Below, one piece after another: positions 7,243 to 11,118 of a DNA stretch of 11,118 nucleotides. This DNA comes from VRUE01 sp036406595 (lineage in GTDB: Bacteria; Actinomycetota; Thermoleophilia; Solirubrobacterales; 70-9): contig DASXAR010000067.1 of NCBI GenBank assembly GCA_036406595.1, positions 1 to 11,118 of the forward strand, in the 5' to 3' direction. Within the stretch, counting starts at the first letter, position 1. The number at the start of each line of letters is the position of its first letter. A program made the translations under genes and the position numbers. Below the pieces are notes generated by a model. The model searched no databases, had not been told where the DNA came from, and saw only the letters and a program-made list of their open reading frames with translations.

Positions 7243-8654
7243 CTCCGACCGCCGTTCTCGAGCCTGGCGGGGATGCCACGACCGCCCTCTACATCGTCGC
7301 CTTCTCGCTATTCATCCTCGGCGTCCGCCGCGGCACGCACCCGACGACCGCCAAACAGGGCAACCTGATCGCCGCGGTCGGGATGGCTGTCGCGGTCGTC
7401 ACCACGCTGCTGCTCGACGGGATAGGCAACTGGGGGCTGATCGTCCTCGGCCTCGGGATCGGGACAGCGGTCGGCGTGATCGCCTCGATCCGCGTGCAGA
7501 TGACCCAGATGCCCCAGATGGTGGCCCTGTACAACGGAGTCGGGGGCGGCGCGGTGGCGCTGATCGCCTGGTCGGAGATCCGCCATGGGATCTCGCTGGG
7601 CGAGGAGATACCGCTCGACTCGCTGATCCCGGTCCTTTTCGCCGCCGTGGTCGGGTCCGTCTCCTTCTGGGGCTCCAACATCGCCTTCGGCAAGCTCCAG
7701 GAAGTGATTCCCACCCGGCCCCTCGCCGTTCCAGGCCAGCAGGTGATCAACGCCGTCCTGCTGCTCGGCATCCTCATTGCCTGCATCAACATCGCGATCA
7801 ACAACGACGACCCCTCGCAGGCGATCTTCATCGCGATCCTGATCGCGGCCGGCCTGCTCGGCAACCTCGTCGTGCTGCCGATCGGCGGCGCCGACATGCC
7901 GGTCGTGATCTCGCTGCTGAACGCCTTCACCGGCCTCTCCGCGGCCGCGGCCGGCTTCGCCCTCGACAACGTCGCGCTGATCGTCGCCGGGACGCTGGTC
8001 GGCTCCTCGGGAACGATCCTCACGATGGAGATGGCGACGGCGATGAACCGCTCGGTCGGGAACATCCTCTTCGCCGGCTTCGGCGGCGTGCCCGCCGCCG
8101 GCGCCGGCACGGGGGAGGAGCGCCCGCACACCTCGATCGGCGCCCAGGATGCGGCGATCAAGCTCGCCTACGCCGATTCGGTCGTGATCGTCCCCGGCTA
8201 TGGGCTCGCCGTCGCCCAAGCCCAGCATGCGATCAAGGAGGTCGCAGACGAGCTCGAGAAGCGCGGCGTCACGGTCAACTACGCCATTCACCCGGTCGCA
8301 GGGCGGATGCCGGGCCACATGAACGTCCTTCTCGCCGAGGCCGACGTGCCCTACGAGCAGCTCAAGGAGATGGACGAGATCAACCCCGAGATGCCCCGCA
8401 CCGACGTCGCCGTCGTGGTCGGCGCCAACGACGTCACCAACCCGGCGGCGAAAAACGACCCCGACAGCCCGATCGCCGGGATGCCGATCATCGAGGTCAG
8501 CGAGGCGCAGCAGGTGATCGTGATCAAGCGCTCGCTCAGCCCCGGCTTCGCCGGCATCGACAACGACCTCTTCTACGAACCGAACACCTCGATGCTCTTC
8601 TCGGACGCCAAGCAGGCGGCCTCCGACATCGCCGCCGAGATCCAGGAGCTCTAG
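7239..8654 (+). CDS. pntB: NAD(P) transhydrogenase beta subunit
   Basis: The 471-residue protein has an N-terminal half of about eight or nine membrane segments (about 16-290), including YNGVGGGAVALIAW, the conserved loop of domain II. The soluble C-terminal domain III binds NADP(H): PGYGLAVAQAQHA carries G320, G322 and the AQ pair, VNYAIHPVAGRMPGHMNVLLAEA follows, and GANDVTNPAA (395-404) is the conserved NADP-contact loop. Length and domain order are those of bacterial PntB. With PntAA and PntAB it uses the proton gradient to drive NADPH formation from NADH, or the reverse. The start ATG overlaps the pntAB stop codon and has GGAGG four bases upstream (7230-7234). It is the last gene of the operon; a small hairpin follows. 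Confidence 0.96.
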   Translation: MTPTAVLEPGGDATTALYIVAFSLFILGVRRGTHPTTAKQGNLIAAVGMAVAVVTTLLLDGIGNWGLIVLGLGIGTAVGVIASIRVQMTQMPQMVALYNGVGGGAVALIAWSEIRHGISLGEEIPLDSLIPVLFAAVVGSVSFWGSNIAFGKLQEVIPTRPLAVPGQQVINAVLLLGILIACINIAINNDDPSQAIFIAILIAAGLLGNLVVLPIGGADMPVVISLLNAFTGLSAAAAGFALDNVALIVAGTLVGSSGTILTMEMATAMNRSVGNILFAGFGGVPAAGAGTGEERPHTSIGAQDAAIKLAYADSVVIVPGYGLAVAQAQHAIKEVADELEKRGVTVNYAIHPVAGRMPGHMNVLLAEADVPYEQLKEMDEINPEMPRTDVAVVVGANDVTNPAAKNDPDSPIAGMPIIEVSEAQQVIVIKRSLSPGFAGIDNDLFYEPNTSMLFSDAKQAASDIAAEIQEL

Positions 8655-8666
8655 CCGCAGGCTTCG

Positions 8667-8684
8667 CCCTGTCGCCTGGCAGGG
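8667..8684 (+). terminator. Small hairpin after pntB, possible terminator
   Basis: CCCTGTC (8667-8673) pairs with GGCAGGG (8678-8684), seven pairs with one G-T wobble, around a four-base loop. It begins 12 bases after the pntB stop. No T-run follows, so it is at most an atypical terminator or a 3'-end stabiliser. Confidence 0.3.
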
Positions 8685-8709
8685 AACACCGGCCGTAGGG
8701 GGCGAATCT

Positions 8710-8761
8710 GGACGTGCCGGGACTTAGCCCACCACATGGGTGGACAACTCACGGCACGTCC
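8710..8761 (+). repeat. 52-base palindromic repeat, copy 1 (covers start of AbiEi-DUF559 gene)
   Basis: The outer arms GGACGTGCCG (8710-8719) and CGGCACGTCC (8752-8761) are perfect inverted repeats of ten bases. Between them lies an imperfect inner palindrome with CCACC...GGTGG arms. Aligned without gaps to copy 2 (9666-9717), 42 of 52 positions are identical, including all of the outer arms and the core pattern TTAGCC..CCA.AT.GGTGGA.AACT. The ATG of the following gene (8736) is at position 27, in the predicted loop. It could be a protein-binding site, an end of a mobile unit, or an mRNA hairpin controlling translation. On the minus strand it contains TTGTCCACC, one base from the actinobacterial DnaA box. 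Confidence 0.85.
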
Positions 8762-9683
8762 AGGGAGAGGTAGGCGCAAGGCTCTTACGAAGCGCGAACG
8801 GGAGTTAGCGGCGCTGGCAGATCGACAGCACGGGGTGATTGCGCGTCGCCAGCTCCTCCTCGCTGGACTGGGTTCGCGAACCATCGAACGGCGAGTGGCA
8901 GCGGGGAGGCTCCACGCCTTGCACAGAGGGGTCTACGCATTCGGCCGAAAGCGGGTGAGTCGACACGGGGACTGGATGGCCGCCGTGCTCGCGTGCGGGG
9001 AGGACGCCGTGCTCAGCCACCGCAGCGCAGCCGCGCTCTGGGGGCTGACACGCGCCCGCCGGCCGGTCGACGTCTCCGCACCCCGGGGGCGGGGGAGGAA
9101 GGGAATCGACGTGCACGAGGGCGGAATCTGCGGCGCCGACCGTACCGAGCGAGCCGGGATCCCTGTCACGACGGTGGCCCGGACGCTCTTCGACCTGTCC
9201 GAAGTGGTCGACCAGCAGCAGCTGGAGCGGGCGTTTGAAGAGGCGGATCGCCTTGGGCTGCTGACCCTTCGGGCACTGGACGAAGTCTGCGCGCGTGGAG
9301 AGGGGCGTCATGCGCTTCGCCCGGTTCGGAGGCTGATCGAGGAAGCGCGTGCACCGACGATGACCCGGTCTGCGCTGGAGGATCGCTTCGCGCGACTCTG
9401 CCGGGAATACGCATTCGATCCTGCGGTCAATGTTCGGGTGCTTGGCCATGAGGTCGACGCCTGTTGGCCGACCGAGCGGCTCGTCGTCGAGCTGGACGGC
9501 TTCGCCTTTCACCGGCATCGAGCGGCCTTCGAGCGTGATCGAGCACGCGACGCGGGGATGGTGGCCGACGGTTATCGAGTCGTTCGAATCACTCACCGGC
9601 GACTGGTGCGTGAACCGGCCGAGGTCGCGAAGCAGCTCCGCCGCCTTCTAAACGCCTCGAAACGGGGACGTGCCGGTGATTAG
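8736..9683 (+). CDS. AbiEi-like winged-helix protein fused to DUF559/Vsr-type endonuclease domain
   Basis: The 315-residue protein has two parts. Residues about 19-70 form a winged helix of the AbiEi N-terminal type (LADRQHGVIARRQLLLAGL, then SRTIERRVAAGRLHALHRGVYAFG). The AbiEi signature LSHRSAAALWGL is at 94-105, and TTVARTLFDLSEVVD at about 145-159. The C-terminal part, about 205-305, is a DUF559/Vsr-like PD-(D/E)XK fold: D241 in HEVDACWP, E252 and D254 in VVELDGFAFH, the FERDRARD helix, and DGYRVVRITHRRL as the last strand. AbiEi proteins are DNA-binding antitoxins that repress their own operon; Vsr relatives nick DNA. No AbiEii-type toxin gene is adjacent, so this is probably not a classical AbiE system. 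Function is unknown; DNA binding and possible cleavage are inferred. ATG 8736 is the only reasonable start and has no Shine-Dalgarno; it lies inside the first palindrome. The stop overlaps the next gene. Confidence 0.85.
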   Translation: MGGQLTARPGRGRRKALTKRERELAALADRQHGVIARRQLLLAGLGSRTIERRVAAGRLHALHRGVYAFGRKRVSRHGDWMAAVLACGEDAVLSHRSAAALWGLTRARRPVDVSAPRGRGRKGIDVHEGGICGADRTERAGIPVTTVARTLFDLSEVVDQQQLERAFEEADRLGLLTLRALDEVCARGEGRHALRPVRRLIEEARAPTMTRSALEDRFARLCREYAFDPAVNVRVLGHEVDACWPTERLVVELDGFAFHRHRAAFERDRARDAGMVADGYRVVRITHRRLVREPAEVAKQLRRLLNASKRGRAGD

Positions 9684-9717
9684 CCGTCCATATAGGTGGA
9701 TAACTACCGGCACGTCC
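9666..9717 (+). repeat. 52-base palindromic repeat, copy 2 (covers end of AbiEi-DUF559 gene)
   Basis: The outer arms GGACGTGCCGGT (9666-9677) and ACCGGCACGTCC (9706-9717) are perfect inverted repeats of 12 bases, two longer than in copy 1. Inside, TTAGCC (9680-9685) and GGATAA (9698-9703) form a second, five-of-six matched pair around an AT-rich centre, CCATATAGG. It has the same orientation and spacing as copy 1, with ten mismatches in 52. The TAG stop of the upstream gene is at 9681-9683. The downstream gene's first codons (GTG 9670 or 9676) are in the left arm, so this repeat belongs to two reading frames at once. The minus strand carries TTATCCACC, one base from the DnaA box TTATCCACA. 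Confidence 0.87.
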
Positions 9718-10656
9718 TCAAGGTGGAGGCACCGAAGCCAGAGCGGGCAGGGCACGGTCGAGTGGATCGGCCTCGTGACGATCGTCAGCCTGCTGATGCT
9801 CGTGCTGCTGGCCGCCGGGGTGCGGGTGCCCGGCGCCGGCCTGGCGCGGGGGATCGCCTCACGAATGCTCTGCGCCGCCGCCCTCGCCGACGGCTGCGGC
9901 GACGAGCCCGCGCTGATCGCCACCTATGGGGACGAGGTCGGCAGGCTGGTCCGCCGCCACATGCCGATGCTCGCCTTCGAGGATGGGTCACGCGCGCTGC
10001 CGGTCGACTTCCGCCGCTGCCGCAGCACCACCTGCGGCGACGGCTCCGCCCGCGGCCTGGTCCACCGCACCGATCGGAACCTTCCGGTCACGGTCTTTGT
10101 GCACGTGGTCGACTGCCGTGACGACGCTGAAGGCGCTCGGGGAGCGCAAAACGCCAGCTGCTCCGGCCCACGGGCCGGCAACCTCTACATCCAGTACTGG
10201 ACCTACTACGCCGACTCCGCCACCCTCAGGGGCGTGCCGGTCGTCGGGCGGCGGGGCTACCACCACGACGATTGGGAGCAGGTCGGGTTGCGCTTCCTCC
10301 CGGACGGCTCGGTGGACGAGCGCGCCTCCTCGCATGGCGGCTACAACTACGCTCAGAGCCGGGCGAACTGGGGCTCGGACGCCGCCATCGGGCCGCTGAA
10401 GGGCGCCGCCGAGGGCGTCGGCGCCCGGCGCCACAACGGCTGGGGCCCGGAGACCCACATCCTTCTCGTCTCGGGCGGCAGCCACGCGGGCAATGCGACC
10501 GGTTTCCCGAACTTCGACCGCGTCACCCCCGGCCGCCGGGTCCATCTCGTCCCGCTCGAGCCGATCGCGAGGGGCGCCGAGCCCTACGACTTCGCGATCT
10601 CCCCGCCGTGGCGCAAGCAGGTCTGGCTCGACCCGGAGGCGGAAGGAACCGGGTGA
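9670..10656 (+). CDS. Predicted exported protein with class III (Flp/TadE-like) signal and Vps62-like region
   Basis: This 328-residue protein was not assigned to a well-defined enzyme family. Residues 22-51 read HRSQSGQGTVEWIGL followed by a hydrophobic helix; G26 before QGTVEW fits the G^xxxxE[Y/W] prepilin-peptidase site of Flp/TadE-type proteins, so it is probably membrane-anchored or exported. The middle contains NLYIQYWTYYADS and GYHHDDWEQVGLRF, then ASSHGGYN. The W-YY...DWE.V..RF...SxHGG pattern recalls Vps62/DUF946-like domains, whose biochemical role is unclear. Near the C-terminus are HILLVSGGSHAGN and PPWRKQVWLDPE. Four cysteines in the first half (C58, C68, C117, C122) could form disulfides outside the cell; further ones are at about 154 and 164. 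In-frame starts exist only in the palindrome: GTG 9670, or GTG 9676 with GGGGA seven bases upstream. The first 16 residues are therefore repeat-encoded and may be recent. It overlaps the nuclease gene by 14 bases. Confidence 0.7.
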   Translation: MPVISRPYRWITTGTSSRWRHRSQSGQGTVEWIGLVTIVSLLMLVLLAAGVRVPGAGLARGIASRMLCAAALADGCGDEPALIATYGDEVGRLVRRHMPMLAFEDGSRALPVDFRRCRSTTCGDGSARGLVHRTDRNLPVTVFVHVVDCRDDAEGARGAQNASCSGPRAGNLYIQYWTYYADSATLRGVPVVGRRGYHHDDWEQVGLRFLPDGSVDERASSHGGYNYAQSRANWGSDAAIGPLKGAAEGVGARRHNGWGPETHILLVSGGSHAGNATGFPNFDRVTPGRRVHLVPLEPIARGAEPYDFAISPPWRKQVWLDPEAEGTG

Positions 10657-10663
10657 TCCACCG

Positions 10664-10867
10664 CTACCCGAGCTTGTAGGTGACGAGCCCGCTGGCGTCG
10701 ACGAGGGTGGAGACGGCGCTGCCATGCACGACATCGCCGATCGTCGCGATCTCCTCGCTGAACGGGAGGGCGAGGGTGGCGCGATCGTCGTCGAGTTTCA
10801 TCCCGAGGTGCCCGACGTACGGCGAGTGCTCGAGGAAGGCCGAGATGACCTCGGCGCCACGCATCAT
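10664..10867 (-). pseudogene. PaaI-family thioesterase with apparent internal deletion (67 residues)
   Basis: The N-terminal 57 residues (MMRGAEVISAFLEHSPYVGHLGMKL, then LALPFSEEIATIGDVVHGS and AVSTLVDA) match the first half of PaaI-like hotdog thioesterases, with HGS at 48-50 in place of the usual HGG and the helix aspartate at D57. The protein then jumps to SGLVTYKLG and stops. A final 'LVTYK' strand is what full-length members of about 130-150 residues end with, so the sequence looks like an in-frame loss of roughly 65-75 central residues rather than a cut 3' end. Without strands 2-4 of the hotdog sheet it should not fold or catalyse normally. It starts in a four-base ATGA overlap with the upstream dehydrogenase gene, so it was part of that operon. 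Its stop is seven bases from the convergent Vps62-like gene. An assembly error or a real microprotein are alternatives. Confidence 0.6.
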
Positions 10868-11118
10868 TTCGGCGGCATCCGCAGCGCGCCGTCCAGCCGG
10901 ATCGTCTCGCCGTTCAGCATCGGGTTGGCGACGATCTCTCCCACCAGGCGGGCGTACTCCTCCGGCCGGCCCAGCCGCGAGGGGAACGGGATGCCGGTGC
11001 CGAGCGCCTCGCGCGCCCCGTCGGGAAGCGCGGCGAGCAGCGGGGTATTGAAGAGGCCCGGCGCGATCGTGACCACCCGCACCCCTCGCCCGGCCATGTC
11101 GCGCGCCGCCGGCAGGGT
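10864..11118 (-). CDS. Short-chain dehydrogenase, 3-hydroxyacyl-CoA dehydrogenase (HSD17B10-like), C-terminal part
   Basis: The frame runs off the right edge of the window; 84 residues are visible, beginning TLPAARDMAGRGVRVVTIAPG. The stretch RVVTIAPGLFNTPLL is the post-catalytic strand and PG motif of classical SDRs. FPSRLGRPEEYARLVGEIVANPMLNGETIRLDGALRM is characteristic of the type II 3-hydroxyacyl-CoA dehydrogenase (HSD17B10, 3-hydroxy-2-methylbutyryl-CoA dehydrogenase) subgroup. The TGxxxGxG cofactor motif and the YxxxK catalytic pair lie upstream, outside the window. Such enzymes oxidise 3-hydroxyacyl-CoA with NAD+ in fatty-acid or isoleucine breakdown. Its stop overlaps the start of the shortened thioesterase by four bases. 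Confidence 0.85.
   Translation of the reverse strand, partial: TLPAARDMAGRGVRVVTIAPGLFNTPLLAALPDGAREALGTGIPFPSRLGRPEEYARLVGEIVANPMLNGETIRLDGALRMPPK

Larger units (their letters stand above)
8710..9717 (+). mobile_element. Putative cassette: AbiEi-DUF559 gene bounded by two 52-base palindromes
   Basis: Two similar palindromes in the same orientation bound a single gene with no spare sequence. Copy 1 encodes the first nine residues and copy 2 the last five residues and the stop codon. The whole unit is 1008 bases. The layout resembles nuclease or transposase genes bracketed by their recognition palindromes, such as RAYT genes between REP sequences. The coding style of the enclosed gene also looks less GC-biased than its neighbours (a TTA leucine codon at residue 24, frequent CGA, AGA and AGG arginine codons). 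No DDE or tyrosine recombinase and no flanking target duplication is seen, so mobility is inference. Confidence 0.4.

Noticed and set aside
7202..8698. 498-residue plus-strand open frame overlapping pntB
   Set aside because: It is a frame-shifted shadow of pntB, dominated by R, D, G and P; pntB in the other frame has clear motifs.
8736..9683. Classical type IV AbiE toxin-antitoxin pair
   Set aside because: The AbiEi-like domain is present but no AbiEii nucleotidyltransferase toxin gene is adjacent; the fused partner is a Vsr-like nuclease domain instead.
9988..10734. Minus-strand open frame that could hold the missing part of the short thioesterase
   Set aside because: A few residues (LLAPRRGDREVVG) loosely recall a hotdog strand, but the plus strand has better family-like motifs up to WLDPE and the short thioesterase already ends with its expected last strand.

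Overview
The window comes from a very GC-rich bacterial chromosome with tightly packed genes. The gene set suggests a high-GC actinobacterium, possibly of the Thermoleophilia/Solirubrobacterales type: a CtpE-like Ca2+ P-type ATPase, an F420-type luciferase-like oxidoreductase, a three-gene proton-translocating transhydrogenase, acyl-CoA enzymes, and an AbiEi-DUF559 protein. The lineage is inferred from gene families and composition, not from a marker gene. No gap between genes exceeds about 90 bases. No tRNA, rRNA or CRISPR array was seen.

Layout. Bases 1-2188 (+) hold the end of an enoyl-CoA hydratase, a Baeyer-Villiger-type flavin monooxygenase and a PaaI-like hotdog thioesterase, probably one co-oriented lipid or hydrophobic-substrate cluster. 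Bases 2154-4583 (-) encode the P-type ATPase, whose 3' end overlaps the thioesterase tail to tail. Only 29 bases separate its start from the divergent LLM-class oxidoreductase (4613-5674, +). Next is the operon pntAA-pntAB-pntB (5733-8654, +), which links hydride transfer between NAD(H) and NADP(H) to proton movement.

Bases 8710-9717 are the most unusual part. A gene for a winged-helix (AbiEi-like) plus Vsr/DUF559 endonuclease-like protein lies exactly between two 52-base imperfect palindromes. They are about 81% identical to each other and lie in the same orientation. The start codon lies in the first palindrome and the stop codon in the second, so the gene and its repeats look like one compact unit. 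It may be a mobile or homing-like cassette, comparable in layout to REP/RAYT units, or a gene bracketed by its own operators. The second palindrome also supplies the only visible N-terminus of the next gene, a predicted surface protein with a class III (Flp/TadE-like) signal and a Vps62-like region.

The right edge (minus strand) holds the end of a short-chain dehydrogenase of the 3-hydroxyacyl-CoA (HSD17B10-like) type, translationally coupled to a PaaI-like thioesterase of only 67 residues. That thioesterase appears to have lost its middle by in-frame deletion. Three of the short gaps preceding plus-strand genes contain TAGGGT or TAGGCT, which fit a TANNNT -10 promoter element.
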